From Erythrobacter sp047872805 (GTDB lineage: Bacteria > Pseudomonadota > Alphaproteobacteria > Sphingomonadales > Sphingomonadaceae): a DNA stretch of 64,000 nt. The translations under genes were made by a program, and so were the position numbers. The notes under the pieces were generated by a model. That model worked only from the letters and a program-made list of their open reading frames with translations. It was not told the DNA's origin and did not search any database. The first letter of the stretch is position 1; the number at the start of each line of letters is the position of its first letter. Location of the stretch: the NCBI RefSeq assembly GCF_047872805.1, contig NZ_JBLQUK010000014.1, forward strand, positions 12,156-76,155, in the 5' to 3' direction. Positions 25,965 through 34,050 of the stretch are shown here, one piece after another.

Positions 25965-25997
25965 GGGTGCTCCTGAAAAGAGTGATATTTTAATGGT

Positions 25998-26531
25998 TTA
26001 TCCGCGCCATTCGCGGCGGTCTTCGGCGGCGCGCAGAACTTCATAGGCAACTTGCAGTTTCTGAAATTGCTGTGCGGCGTCCGCGTCGCCCGGCTTCACA
26101 TCGGGGTGCACTTCCTTGGCTTTCACCCGGTACGCTTTCTTGATCGCGGCGAAATCGGCATCGGGTTCGGCCTCGAGCACTTCGAGCGCACGCATTTCAT
26201 CGGCGCTGCGCGACCCGTCCCCCGATCCGCTCCACCCGTAATGCGACGCCTCGGCATAGCCTGCGCTTTCCTGCCTTTCGGCGCGGGCGCGTTCGTCGCG
26301 TTGTTCCTTGTCCAGCCCTTCGAAATAATCCCAACCCTTGTTGTATTCGGCGGCGTGGACCTGACAGAAATACCAGCGGTCCGGGCTGTTGGGCGATTTG
26401 GGCGCGGGGCACAGACCGGCCTCGGCGCAGCCATGCCGGTCGCATTCCCGCTGAGCCACGGCCTCCCGCGATGAATCGTAGGAGCGCCAGCGCGGGAAGC
26501 CCCAATCGTTGGAGCGGCGCGGCTTAGCCAT
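25998..26531 (-). CDS. J-domain (DnaJ-like) co-chaperone
   Basis: 177 residues. The C-terminal ~60 residues are a J domain (LEVLEAEPDADFAAIKKAYR, then KEVHPDVKPGD with the essential HPD), which would stimulate an Hsp70. The N-terminal half carries Cys and His at CDRHGCAEAGLCPAPK and YFCQVHAAEYN, likely a small zinc site, then NKGWDYFEGL. This arrangement, with the J domain at the C-terminus, recurs in alphaproteobacteria and differs from DnaJ. Cytoplasmic. Client unknown. Confidence 0.9.
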   Translation of the reverse strand: MAKPRRSNDWGFPRWRSYDSSREAVAQRECDRHGCAEAGLCPAPKSPNSPDRWYFCQVHAAEYNKGWDYFEGLDKEQRDERARAERQESAGYAEASHYGWSGSGDGSRSADEMRALEVLEAEPDADFAAIKKAYRVKAKEVHPDVKPGDADAAQQFQKLQVAYEVLRAAEDRREWRG

Positions 26532-26687
26532 CGTGAAAAATGTCGTTGATCGGGTGAGTCACGCGCTCAATCTAGAGACTATGGCGCGGCTTGCCTAGGT
26601 GTGGGAACCAGTTGCGAAGTGAAATGTTGCATTGCAGTAGAACGCATCAGCGCCTATTTGATGCAAGACACGAACCACGGGACTTCA

Positions 26688-26849
26688 ATGAGCCAACAAC
26701 TCACCATCTCCAGCCTGTTCTCGGCCTTTGCGCTGGTCGCGCTCGCATTGTTTGCGCGCGCAGGCGAGATCGCTGGCGATTCTGCCGCTGCGGCAATCGA
26801 TGCACCGCAAATCGTGCTGATTCAGGCCGCTGCCGATCTCGACGGGTGA
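26688..26849 (+). CDS. Small single-span membrane or secreted protein
   Basis: 53 residues (MSQQLTISSL, then a hydrophobic FSAFALVALALFA segment, then a short Ala-rich tail). The stop falls immediately before a strong bidirectional terminator, which supports a real transcript. The start at 26688 has only a weak ACGGGAC upstream. It could be a one-span membrane protein or a signal-bearing peptide. I recognise no family. Confidence 0.5.
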   Translation: MSQQLTISSLFSAFALVALALFARAGEIAGDSAAAAIDAPQIVLIQAAADLDG

Positions 26850-26889
26850 TTTTCCGGCCCGCCCGCCGATTGGCGGGGCGGGCCGAAAA
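26850..26889. terminator. Bidirectional terminator
   Basis: TTTTCCGGCCCGCCCGCC and GGCGGGGCGGGCCGAAAA form a long GC-rich stem around GATT, with T and A tracts on the two flanks. It serves pal (minus) and the small plus-strand gene. Confidence 0.8.
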
Positions 26890-26899
26890 CCTTGCACAA

Positions 26900-27427
26900 T
26901 CAATTGATGATGATGCTCGCCGCGCGGCGGTTGCGTGCCCACGCGGTTTCGTTGGAAGCCAGCGCGACGGGCCGTTCCTTGCCATAGCTGAGCGTGCGGA
27001 TACGGTCCGCCGACACGCCCAGGCTGACGAGGTAATTCTTGGCCGAATTGGCGCGGCGTTCCCCCAGCGCAAGGTTGTATTCGCGGGTGCCGCGTTCATC
27101 GGCGTGGCCTTCGACGGTAAAGGTCAATTGCGGGAAGCGCGCGAAATATTGCGCCTGCGCCTGAAGCGCGGCGGCATCGGTGCTGTCGATGTTGAAACGG
27201 TCGGTGTCGAAATAGATCACCGATGAACTGCCGACGGCGTTTTCGAAATGCGCCTGCGTTCCGACCGTCGCTCCGGTTGGCGCGGTCGGCGTCGGGGTCG
27301 CGGTCGGCGCAGGCGTCGTGACCGGCGGCGGCGGCAATTCCTCAGGCGCCTTTTTCGAACATGCGCCCAGCGCCAGCGCCGAGGTGAGCAGCACGGCGGT
27401 AGCCGTTTTTGAAACAGAGAAAGTCAT
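26900..27427 (-). CDS. pal: Peptidoglycan-associated lipoprotein Pal
   Basis: 175 residues from ATG 27427. Lipoprotein signal with lipobox LALGAC (Cys ~22), a Pro/Thr linker (PPPPVTTPAPTATPTP), then the OmpA-like peptidoglycan-binding domain: VIYFDTDRFNID, TFTVEGHADERGTREYNLALGERRA and YGKERPVA. It anchors the outer membrane to peptidoglycan and closes the Tol-Pal complex used for outer-membrane constriction at division. It is the last gene of the tol operon, 75 nt after tolB, and is followed by a strong terminator. Longer upstream frames overlap tolB and lack the signal. Confidence 0.97.
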   Translation of the reverse strand: MTFSVSKTATAVLLTSALALGACSKKAPEELPPPPVTTPAPTATPTPTAPTGATVGTQAHFENAVGSSSVIYFDTDRFNIDSTDAAALQAQAQYFARFPQLTFTVEGHADERGTREYNLALGERRANSAKNYLVSLGVSADRIRTLSYGKERPVALASNETAWARNRRAASIIIN

Positions 27428-27501
27428 AAGGGTTACTCTCCGATATTGGCCGGGCAAAAGCGCCCCGGCGCGAAAATAATTATGTGCGAGCTTAAGCGAA
27501 T

Positions 27502-28911
27502 TCAGGGGCGAATGGGTCCCCATGCAGGGTCCGATGCATCCACCGGGGTTGGCAATCTCCTTTCGTTGCGGCCCGTCAGATCGACCTGCCACAGCGAAGA
27601 CCGGCCCGCATCGCGGGTGGTCCGGAAAAACTGGATGATCCGGCCATTCGGGGCCCAGGTCGGGGCCTCATCCTGCCATCCGTTCGTAAGCACCCGAAGG
27701 TTACCACCCGATGGCGTCATGACCGCCACGTTGAAATCGCCCGCGATCCGCGTGAAGGCGATCTGATCGCCGCGCGGGCTCCATTCGGGCGTGGCGCAGC
27801 GTCCTCCGAAAAAGGTGATGCGCCGCTGATTGGTGCCGTCGGCATCCATGATATAGCATTGCTGGCTGCCCGAACGGTCGCTTTCAAACACGATCCGGCT
27901 GCCATCGGGGGAGTATGATCCGCCAATGTCGATCCCCGGCGTATCGGTCAGCCGCACGCTGCGCCCGCCGCTTACCGGCACGCGGTAAATGTCGGTGTTG
28001 CCCGCGACCGCCATCGAATAAAGGATATAGCGGCCATCGGGCGACCAGCGCGGGGCAATCGTCGGGTTCTGGTTCTCGGTCACCAGAGTTTGCTGCCCGC
28101 TGCCGATGTCATAGACATAGATGCGCGGATTGCCGTCGACATAAGAAAGATAGAGGATCTTCGAATAATCGGGCGAATAACGCGGGGTGAGCGCGGTCGC
28201 GCTGCCCAAAGTCAGGAAACGGTGGTTGGCCCCGTCGCTGTCCATCACCGCCAGCCGTTTGACCCGGTTATCCTTGGGACCGGTTTCGGCGATATAGGCG
28301 ATGCGGCTGTCGAAAAACGGGCTTTCGCCGGTCAGCCGGGCATAGATCAGGTCCGAACATTTATGCGCCGCGCGGCGCCAGTCGGCCGGGCGCACGACCC
28401 AGCCTTCGCGGATCAGTTCATCCTGCAAGGCAACGTCATAGAGGTAACACCCGACGACCAGCCGGTCATCGCCCTGCGCGCGGACATAACCATGCACCAG
28501 CATTTCCGCACCGCGCCCGGACCAGCTGCCCCAGCTAGGCGCGGTGATCTGCGCGAAAGCGGGGCTAGGCAGCGCGTCCGGCCCGGTCGGTTTGAACAGG
28601 CCATTGTTTTGGAGATTGGCGGTGATGACACGGGCAATTTCGCGCCCCAATGCTCCGGTGCCGTCGCTGTTGGCCGGGGTCGGTGCGTTGCGATCGGTGG
28701 CAAAGGCGGGGATGGCAATGCCGAGGTCTTCCCAATCGCTTTCATCGGTGACGGTGCCGCGCAGCGGACCTTCGCCGCCATCGTCGCCTTCAATCGCGAT
28801 ACCCGCAACCTCGCCGCCATCGCCCAGCGGCTCACCAAGGTCCTGCGCCTGTGCCGACGCGGTTGCCGCGAGCAGTCCCGCAAGGAGGGAAAGAACAAAC
28901 GTCGCCTTCAT
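27502..28911 (-). CDS. tolB: Tol-Pal system protein TolB
   Basis: 469 residues with a signal peptide (MKATFVLSLLAGLLAATASAQA). An N-terminal alpha/beta domain (AIPAFATDRNAPTP, REIARVITANLQNNGLFKP) is followed by a six-bladed propeller with WSPDG-type repeats: YSPDYSKILYLS, WSPDGRYILYS, YSPDGSRIVFES, WSPRGDQIAFT and WAPNGRIIQFF. TolB is periplasmic and switches between Pal and the TolA/TolQR motor. About 60 acidic residues after the signal are longer than in E. coli TolB. It starts 3 nt after tolA stops. Confidence 0.97.
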   Translation of the reverse strand: MKATFVLSLLAGLLAATASAQAQDLGEPLGDGGEVAGIAIEGDDGGEGPLRGTVTDESDWEDLGIAIPAFATDRNAPTPANSDGTGALGREIARVITANLQNNGLFKPTGPDALPSPAFAQITAPSWGSWSGRGAEMLVHGYVRAQGDDRLVVGCYLYDVALQDELIREGWVVRPADWRRAAHKCSDLIYARLTGESPFFDSRIAYIAETGPKDNRVKRLAVMDSDGANHRFLTLGSATALTPRYSPDYSKILYLSYVDGNPRIYVYDIGSGQQTLVTENQNPTIAPRWSPDGRYILYSMAVAGNTDIYRVPVSGGRSVRLTDTPGIDIGGSYSPDGSRIVFESDRSGSQQCYIMDADGTNQRRITFFGGRCATPEWSPRGDQIAFTRIAGDFNVAVMTPSGGNLRVLTNGWQDEAPTWAPNGRIIQFFRTTRDAGRSSLWQVDLTGRNERRLPTPVDASDPAWGPIRP

Positions 28912-28914
28912 ATA

Positions 28915-29742
28915 TCAGAGCCTTCTGTCGAATTGCCATTCGAGATCGTCCCAGCGACTATAGAACTGTGCAGGGAGGTTGAAAGGGGCCGCAAGCTGGA
29001 CCGCGCGGATTGCACGCTCGCAATGAAGGTCAGCCTGCGGGCGGTTCGATTCGGTGATGCTGCCCGCTTCGGTGCGGCAGGTCGGTCTGCCCTTGAGGCT
29101 ACCGTCCTCGGCCAGCCGCCAAGAGACGATTGACACCAGCCTGTCGGCATCGACGCCCGATGGCGCGTTCCAGTGGGGGCGCAATTGCCGTGTGATCGCA
29201 CTGGCGAGCGCGGCCTGCTCTGCCCGCCCAAACGTCGCGGCGGGAGCGCGGGTTTCGTCGCTGCTTGTGCTGCTGCCCTGACCTTCAAGAAAACTGTCGC
29301 CGATGCGGCTGCCGCCAGCGTTTGCCGCAGGACGACTTGGCGCAGGGGCCTGCCGCGCGGGTTCAGGGCGGCGGCGCGGGCGCGGATCGGCAGGCGCGGG
29401 CCGCTGAGGGCGCGTCGCTGCGCGCGGTGCGGGCGGCGGCGGGGGTGTGACCGTCACAGGCGGCGCTGGCGCTGTCGCAGGTTCGGACGGCGGCGCAGGC
29501 ACATCTGCCAAAACCGGCGCAATCGCGGCGCGGCTTTCGGGGACAGGATCGGGGGCGGTGGATTCCAGACTGACTTCGGTGGCGAGATTGACAGACATCC
29601 GTTCCGGCGTGACGGCACGCGGCGGAGCAAAGGCAAATTGCAGCGCCAGCACCGCCACCAGCAACAGATGCAAGACCACAGCCCCGGCAAGGCCGACTTT
29701 GTCCTCGGTATGGAAACCGGCGCGAAGTGCAGTCTCACCCAT
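28915..29742 (-). CDS. tolA: TolA-like energy-transducing protein
   Basis: 275 residues. One N-terminal membrane helix (VGLAGAVVLHLLLVAVLALQFAF) anchors the protein, followed by a long Pro/Ala/Arg-rich periplasmic stretch and a C-terminal domain (LASAITRQLRPHWNAPSG, LVSIVSWRLAEDGSLKG) like TonB/TolA domain III. It links the TolQR motor to TolB and Pal. The central region is Pro-rich rather than the Lys/Ala helix of E. coli, as in other alphaproteobacteria. Position between tolR and tolB settles the identity. Confidence 0.92.
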   Translation of the reverse strand: MGETALRAGFHTEDKVGLAGAVVLHLLLVAVLALQFAFAPPRAVTPERMSVNLATEVSLESTAPDPVPESRAAIAPVLADVPAPPSEPATAPAPPVTVTPPPPPAPRAATRPQRPAPADPRPRRRPEPARQAPAPSRPAANAGGSRIGDSFLEGQGSSTSSDETRAPAATFGRAEQAALASAITRQLRPHWNAPSGVDADRLVSIVSWRLAEDGSLKGRPTCRTEAGSITESNRPQADLHCERAIRAVQLAAPFNLPAQFYSRWDDLEWQFDRRL

Positions 29743-29754
29743 TGCAACCCTTCC

Positions 29755-30201
29755 TTATGGCGGGGTAACTGAACCGTCGGTGACCAGCGAAATCGAAGTA
29801 AACCCGGCGCGGCCCAATTCGCCCATCACCGCCATCACCCGGCCATAATCGAGGCTGCGGTCACCGCGCAGCACGATGGTCGGCAGCTCGCCCGTTCCGC
29901 CGCGGTCCAGCGCCGCCAGCGCATCGGGCAGCGCGCCTGCGGCGATTGCTTCGTTCTCGATATAAATCCGCCCCTGCGCATCGATGCTGATCGTCACCTG
30001 ATCGGGGGTCTCTTCGACCGCATTGGCGCGGCTTTCGGGCAGTTCGAGCGGCACGCCGACCGCGGGTAGCGTCACCGTAACCATAAAGATAATGAGCAAG
30101 ACCAGCATGACATCGACCAGCGGCGTGACGTTGATCTCCGCCATCGCCGCGCGGCGCGCACGGCGGCTGCGGCGGGAGGAGGAGGAAAGGTTCATCGCCA
30201 T
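29755..30201 (-). CDS. tolR: Biopolymer transporter TolR (ExbD family)
   Basis: 148 residues. A short basic N-terminus (SSSSRRSRRARRAAMAE) precedes INVTPLVDVMLVLLIIFMVT, the single membrane helix with the proton-conducting Asp. The periplasmic domain has VTISIDAQGRIYIENEAI and IVLRGDRSLDYGRVMAVM. It pairs with TolQ to use the proton-motive force. The gene starts ~110 nt after tolQ stops; a palindromic repeat fills that gap. ATG 30195 (two codons in) is an alternative start. Confidence 0.95.
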   Translation of the reverse strand: MAMNLSSSSRRSRRARRAAMAEINVTPLVDVMLVLLIIFMVTVTLPAVGVPLELPESRANAVEETPDQVTISIDAQGRIYIENEAIAAGALPDALAALDRGGTGELPTIVLRGDRSLDYGRVMAVMGELGRAGFTSISLVTDGSVTPP

Positions 30202-30214
30202 TTCGCTTGCCCCT

Positions 30215-30301
30215 CGTCATTGCGAGCGGAGCGAAGCAATCCAGAGCGGCTCGCTGTTACGCACTGGATTGCCGCGGCGCCTGCGTCGCCTCGCAATGAC
30301 G
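30215..30301. repeat. Dispersed palindromic repeat, family A
   Basis: CGTCATTGCGAGCGGAGCG at one end and CGTCGCCTCGCAATGACG at the other, with AGCAATCCAGAGC and CTGGATTGC internally: a near-perfect 87-nt palindrome filling the tolQ-tolR gap. Same family as 12698, 32340 and 33215. Confidence 0.9.
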
Positions 30302-30313
30302 AAAATCCTGCCA

Positions 30314-31018
30314 TCATGCGCGGTCCAGTTCGCGGCTGAGCCCGGCGTTGACCTTGTCGGCAAAGCGTTGCAGCCGCGCTTCATATTGGTTCACCGCATG
30401 GCTGAACCGGTTGTAGGCGATCACCGCCGGAATGGCCGCGAACAGGCCGATGGCGGTGGCGAACAATGCCTCGGCAATGCCGGGGGCGACCACGGCGAGG
30501 CTGGCGCTTTGCTGCGCGCCGATCTGGAAAAAACTGTTCATGATCCCCCAGACCGTGCCGAACAGGCCGACGAAGGGCGCAACCGATCCGGTGGTGGCGA
30601 GGAAATTCAGCCGCCCGGCCAGTTCGTCCGCCTCTGCCGCGACCTGGCTTTCCATCGCCGCACCGATGCGCTGGCGCGCGGCGTCACGGTCAATCGGAGT
30701 TTTCGCGGTCGAACGCTTCCATTCATCCAGCCCCGCCCCTGCGACCCGAGCCGAAGGCACAGTGCCGCGCATTTTCTTGCTCAGCGCCGCCTCACGGTCT
30801 TTGGTGTCCCAGAAATCGCTCTCATACGCGCGCGATTTGCCGTTCAGCCCGCCGATCCTGAGGGTGAAGGCAACGATGATCGTCCAGGTCCAGATGCTGG
30901 CCAGGATCAGGCCCACCATCACCGCCTGCACGACAATATCGGCCGCCAGAAACAGTTCAATCGGGTCGAGCCGCGCCGGGCCAAGGGTCGAGGCGGTCTG
31001 GACCGCCGCAGCGCTCAT
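30314..31018 (-). CDS. tolQ: Tol-Pal motor protein TolQ
   Basis: 234 residues from ATG 31018 (MSAAAVQTAS). MotA/TolQ/ExbB fold with three membrane helices: ~25-50 (ADIVVQAVMVGLILASIWTW), ~135-155 (VAPFVGLFGTVWGIMNSFF) and ~170-195 (IAEALFATAIGLFAAIPAVIAYN), the last two holding the channel residues. It forms the proton-driven motor with TolR. ybgC lies just upstream (17-nt gap), so ybgC-tolQ-tolR-tolA-tolB-pal form one operon. Upstream starts would overlap ybgC. Confidence 0.95.
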   Translation of the reverse strand: MSAAAVQTASTLGPARLDPIELFLAADIVVQAVMVGLILASIWTWTIIVAFTLRIGGLNGKSRAYESDFWDTKDREAALSKKMRGTVPSARVAGAGLDEWKRSTAKTPIDRDAARQRIGAAMESQVAAEADELAGRLNFLATTGSVAPFVGLFGTVWGIMNSFFQIGAQQSASLAVVAPGIAEALFATAIGLFAAIPAVIAYNRFSHAVNQYEARLQRFADKVNAGLSRELDRA

Positions 31019-31035
31019 CAAATCAATGGGCACTC

Positions 31036-31515
31036 TTAAATGTCCTCTCTGTTCATGAATTGTTTGAACGCCGCGCGCCATTCGGGCGGCTGGCGGCGCG
31101 GGCGTCCGTCAAGCGAGATGAAGCCGACGCGCAGATTTGCCTCGCACAGGGCTTCCTTGCCGTCCAAGGTCAAACGGCGCGCGACCTGATGCATCCTACA
31201 GCTTGCCGCGCCCAATTCGGTGCAAATCGTTTCGATCACCACATCGTCGTCCAGCTTGGCCGGGCGCAGATATCTGAGATTGATTTCCGACACCGCATAG
31301 GCGCCGCCTTCTCCACCCTTGGCCCCCGCCTCGATCGCGGCGCGTTGATCAATCTTCAGCATCCGCAGCAGATCGGACCGCGCGCGTTCAAACCAGCGCA
31401 GGTAATTGGCGTGATAAGTGATCCCGGAAAGATCGGTGTCCTCGTAATAGACGCGCACGCCATACAGATGGCGCGGGCCATCGAAGACGCCGCCGGGAAG
31501 AGGAGGATTAACCAT
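31036..31515 (-). CDS. ybgC: Acyl-CoA thioesterase YbgC
   Basis: 159 residues from ATG 31515. The 4HBT hot-dog fold shows the YbgC signature VRVYYEDTDLSGITYHANYLRWFERARSD (only part quoted: YEDTDLSGITYHANYL) with catalytic Asp, then YAVSEINLRYLRPAKLDDDV. It hydrolyses short acyl-CoA or acyl-ACP thioesters and is the usual first gene of tol operons. Cytoplasmic, tetrameric in known members. The first ~20 residues are Pro/Gly-rich and variable. Confidence 0.94.
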   Translation of the reverse strand: MVNPPLPGGVFDGPRHLYGVRVYYEDTDLSGITYHANYLRWFERARSDLLRMLKIDQRAAIEAGAKGGEGGAYAVSEINLRYLRPAKLDDDVVIETICTELGAASCRMHQVARRLTLDGKEALCEANLRVGFISLDGRPRRQPPEWRAAFKQFMNREDI

Positions 31516-31615
31516 CAGGGAGCCACCTAGCGCAGCAAGGAATCGCTGCAAAGCCGCGTTTGCAAACTCTGCGATGAACAGCGGTGAAACGAATCTGGCC
31601 TGCGGCCAATTCCGT

Positions 31616-31996
31616 TCATTTTCTCCAGATCATCGGCCCGAGCGGCTGCCCGCCGAACACATGCACATGCAGATGCGGCACTTCCTGCCCGCCATGTGCG
31701 CCAATATTGGCCATCAGCCGGTAGCCGGGTTCGACCAGCCCCTTTGCCCTCGCGACTTCGCCCACGGCGCGGATGAAGCCGCCGATTTCTGCATCCGGTG
31801 CCTTGGCGCTGAAATCGTCCCAGCTGACATAGCGCCCTTTCGGGATCACCAGCGTGTGAATTTCGGCCTGCGGGTTGATGTCCTCAAAGGCGAACGCCCA
31901 TTCATCTTCATACACCTTCTTACAGGGGATTTCCCCGCGCAGGATCTTCGCAAAGATGTTGTTGTCATCATAGGGCAGCGTCGGATCAATCGGCAT
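31616..31996 (-). CDS. hinT: HIT family purine nucleoside phosphoramidase (HinT-like)
   Basis: 126 residues. The histidine triad reads HLHVHVFGG near the C-terminus (pattern HxHxHxx). The N-terminal NIFAKILRGEIPCKKVYED and AEIHTLVIPKGRYVSW are typical of the Hint branch. It hydrolyses adenosine phosphoramidates and acyl-adenylates. It begins 8 nt after hisE stops, so it is transcribed with the his genes, a common arrangement in alphaproteobacteria. Confidence 0.95.
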   Translation of the reverse strand: MPIDPTLPYDDNNIFAKILRGEIPCKKVYEDEWAFAFEDINPQAEIHTLVIPKGRYVSWDDFSAKAPDAEIGGFIRAVGEVARAKGLVEPGYRLMANIGAHGGQEVPHLHVHVFGGQPLGPMIWRK

Positions 31997-32004
31997 ATCG
32001 TCTT

Positions 32005-32328
32005 CTACTCCTTGGTGCTCCGGTTCGCTTTTTCCTCAAGGCCCGAAAGCCCCTCGCGCCGGTCAAGTTCGGCCAGCACATGGTCGAGCGACACGCCCTT
32101 CGCGTTCAACAGCACCAGCAGGTGAAACAGCAGATCGGCGCTTTCGCCAACCAGTTCCTCGTTCGAGCCGGAAACGGCGGCAATCACCGCTTCGGTCGCT
32201 TCCTCGCCCAGCTTCTGCGCGATCTTGGGCAGGCCTTTCGCGTTCAGTTTGGCGACGTAGGATTCGTCGGGCGAGGCTGCGCGGCGCGCGGCAATGGTGG
32301 CTTCGAGGCGGGATAGGGTGTCGTTCAC
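32005..32328 (-). CDS. hisE: Phosphoribosyl-ATP pyrophosphatase
   Basis: 107 residues. All-alpha MazG-like fold with the HisE pattern SYVAKLNAKGLPKIAQKLGEEATE, then GESADLLFHLLVLLNAKG; the Glu/Asp residues bind Mg2+. It removes pyrophosphate from phosphoribosyl-ATP, step 2 of histidine synthesis; hisI must lie elsewhere. It is separated from hisF by a family A repeat. Confidence 0.96.
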   Translation of the reverse strand: MNDTLSRLEATIAARRAASPDESYVAKLNAKGLPKIAQKLGEEATEAVIAAVSGSNEELVGESADLLFHLLVLLNAKGVSLDHVLAELDRREGLSGLEEKANRSTKE

Positions 32329-32339
32329 GTTTCAACTCT

Positions 32340-32424
32340 CGTCATTGCGAGGAGCGAGGCGACGCGGCAATCCAGAGCCGCATCGCGTGACGCTCTGGAT
32401 TGCTTCGCTACGCTCGCAGTGACG
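32340..32424. repeat. Dispersed palindromic repeat, family A
   Basis: CGTCATTGCGAGGAGCGAGG at the left, CTACGCTCGCAGTGACG at the right, with GGCAATCCAGAGC and GCTCTGGATTGC inside. It fills the hisF-hisE gap. Confidence 0.9.
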
Positions 32425-32436
32425 AAGGTTCAACAG

Positions 32437-33201
32437 TCAAACCCCGCGCGCGGGCAAGCCTGCCGCGCGGAGCGCCGCGTGTGCCTCACTGATCGAGTGG
32501 GTGCCGAAGTGGAAGATGCTCGCCGCGAGCACCGCGCTCGCCTTGCCCTTTGTCACCCCTTCGACAAGGTGATCGAGCGTGCCGACCCCACCGCTGGCGA
32601 TGACAGGCACGCTAACGCTTTCGGCGATGGTGGCGGTGAGATCGAGGTCATAGCCGCGCTGCGTGCCGTCGCCGTCCATGCTCGTCACCAGCAATTCGCC
32701 TGCGCCGAGGTCCGCGACCTTCACCGCATATTCGACCGCGTCGATACCCGTGGGCTTGCGCCCGCCATGGGTGAAGATTTCCCAGTTTCCGCGCGGCGTT
32801 CGGCGGGCATCGACACTTGCGACGACGCATTGGCTGCCGAATTTGGCGGCGATTTCCGCGACCAGTTCGGGCCGCGCCACGGCAGCGGAATTGATCGCGA
32901 CCTTGTCCGCGCCCGCAAGCAACAGCGCGCGCGCATCCTCGACACTGCGCACTCCGCCACCGACGGTCAGCGGCATGAAGCACACCTCCGCCGCGCGTTT
33001 GACGATATCAAGCAGCGTCCCGCGCCCTTCATGGCTGGCGGAGATATCAAGAAAGCACAGTTCGTCCGCGCCCGCCGCATCATAGGCGCGCGCCTGTTCG
33101 ACCGGATCGCCGGCGTCCTTGAGATCGACGAAATTGACGCCCTTCACCACGCGCCCATCGGCAACGTCGAGACAGGGGATGACACGGACGCGGACGGTCA
33201 T
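32437..33201 (-). CDS. hisF: Imidazole glycerol phosphate synthase, cyclase subunit
   Basis: 254 residues, standard HisF length. (beta/alpha)8 barrel with catalytic Asp in VIPCLDVADGRVVKGVNF and the second Asp in SVDARRTPRGNWEIFTHGG. Phosphate-binding loops: PLTVGGGVRS and IASGGVGTLDHL. With HisH it closes the imidazole ring and releases AICAR. Palindromic repeats separate it from both neighbours, hisA upstream and hisE downstream. Confidence 0.98.
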   Translation of the reverse strand: MTVRVRVIPCLDVADGRVVKGVNFVDLKDAGDPVEQARAYDAAGADELCFLDISASHEGRGTLLDIVKRAAEVCFMPLTVGGGVRSVEDARALLLAGADKVAINSAAVARPELVAEIAAKFGSQCVVASVDARRTPRGNWEIFTHGGRKPTGIDAVEYAVKVADLGAGELLVTSMDGDGTQRGYDLDLTATIAESVSVPVIASGGVGTLDHLVEGVTKGKASAVLAASIFHFGTHSISEAHAALRAAGLPARGV

Positions 33202-33214
33202 GGGGTAGTTCCTT

Positions 33215-33299
33215 CGTCATTGCGAGCGTAGCGAAGCAATCCAGAGCGTCTCACGAAACGGCTCTGGATTGCCGCGCGGCTGCGCCGCTCGCAATGACG
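33215..33299. repeat. Dispersed palindromic repeat, family A
   Basis: CGTCATTGCGAGCGTAGCG to GCCGCTCGCAATGACG with AGCAATCCAGAGC and GGCTCTGGATTGC inside, an 85-nt palindrome filling the hisA-hisF gap. Confidence 0.9.
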
Positions 33300-33309
33300 A
33301 AGTGGATTT

Positions 33310-34050
33310 TCACGCCCGCGTCTCCGCTCTCGCCCCCATCTGGATCGCCGCCGCGAGGTCGAGCTTGCCCTCATACAGCGCCCGCCCGGTAATCACGCCT
33401 TCGATCCCCTCATGCGCGTGGAGCGCGAGGATGTGGATATCGGACAGGCCCTTGACCCCGCCGCTCGCAATCACCGGAATGTCCACCCGGCGCGCCAAAT
33501 CCACGGTCGCGTCGATGTTCACGCCCTTGAGCAGCCCGTCGCGGCCGATGTCGGTGAACAGCAGCGCGGCGACGCCCGCATCCTCGAAACGGCGGGCAAG
33601 GTCCACCACCGGCACGTCGGACACCTCGGCCCAGCCCTCGGTCGCGACCATGCCGTCCTTCGCATCGACCGCGACGACGATGCCGCCTTCCCATTCGCGC
33701 GCCATTTCCTTGACGAACTCGGGGTTCTTGAGCGCCGCCGAGCCCATCACCACCCGCGCCACGCCGAGGCCAAACCAGCCCTCGACCGCCTTTGCATCGC
33801 GGATGCCGCCGCCCAGCTGGACGTAGCCGGGGAATGCTTCGATGATTGCCTCCACCGCCGCGCGGTTGCGGCCCTCGCCTGCGAAACTTCCGTCGAGATC
33901 GACGACGTGCAGATGCTCCGCGCCGCTTTCCGCAAAGAGCATCGCTTGCGCCGCCGGATTGTCCCCGTAAACGGTGGCGCGGTCCATATCGCCTTCGGCC
34001 AGCCGCACGACTTCGCCGCCTTTAAGGTCGATGGCTGGGAAAACGATCAT
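33310..34050 (-). CDS. hisA: Phosphoribosylformimino-AICAR-P isomerase
   Basis: 246 residues from ATG 34050. HisA barrel with catalytic Asp in MIVFPAIDLKGGEVVRL and the partner Asp in VVAVDAKDG; GDMDRATVYGD and QLGGGIRD are the usual N-half loops, and VIASGGVKGLSDI is the second phosphate site. It performs the Amadori rearrangement giving PRFAR. ATG 34050 overlaps the hisH stop (ATGA); the ATG three codons earlier is less well placed. Confidence 0.98.
   Translation of the reverse strand: MIVFPAIDLKGGEVVRLAEGDMDRATVYGDNPAAQAMLFAESGAEHLHVVDLDGSFAGEGRNRAAVEAIIEAFPGYVQLGGGIRDAKAVEGWFGLGVARVVMGSAALKNPEFVKEMAREWEGGIVVAVDAKDGMVATEGWAEVSDVPVVDLARRFEDAGVAALLFTDIGRDGLLKGVNIDATVDLARRVDIPVIASGGVKGLSDIHILALHAHEGIEGVITGRALYEGKLDLAAAIQMGARAETRA

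Noticed and set aside
30215..33299. CRISPR array
   Set aside because: The similar repeats are palindromic, hundreds to thousands of bases apart, and lack regular spacers.
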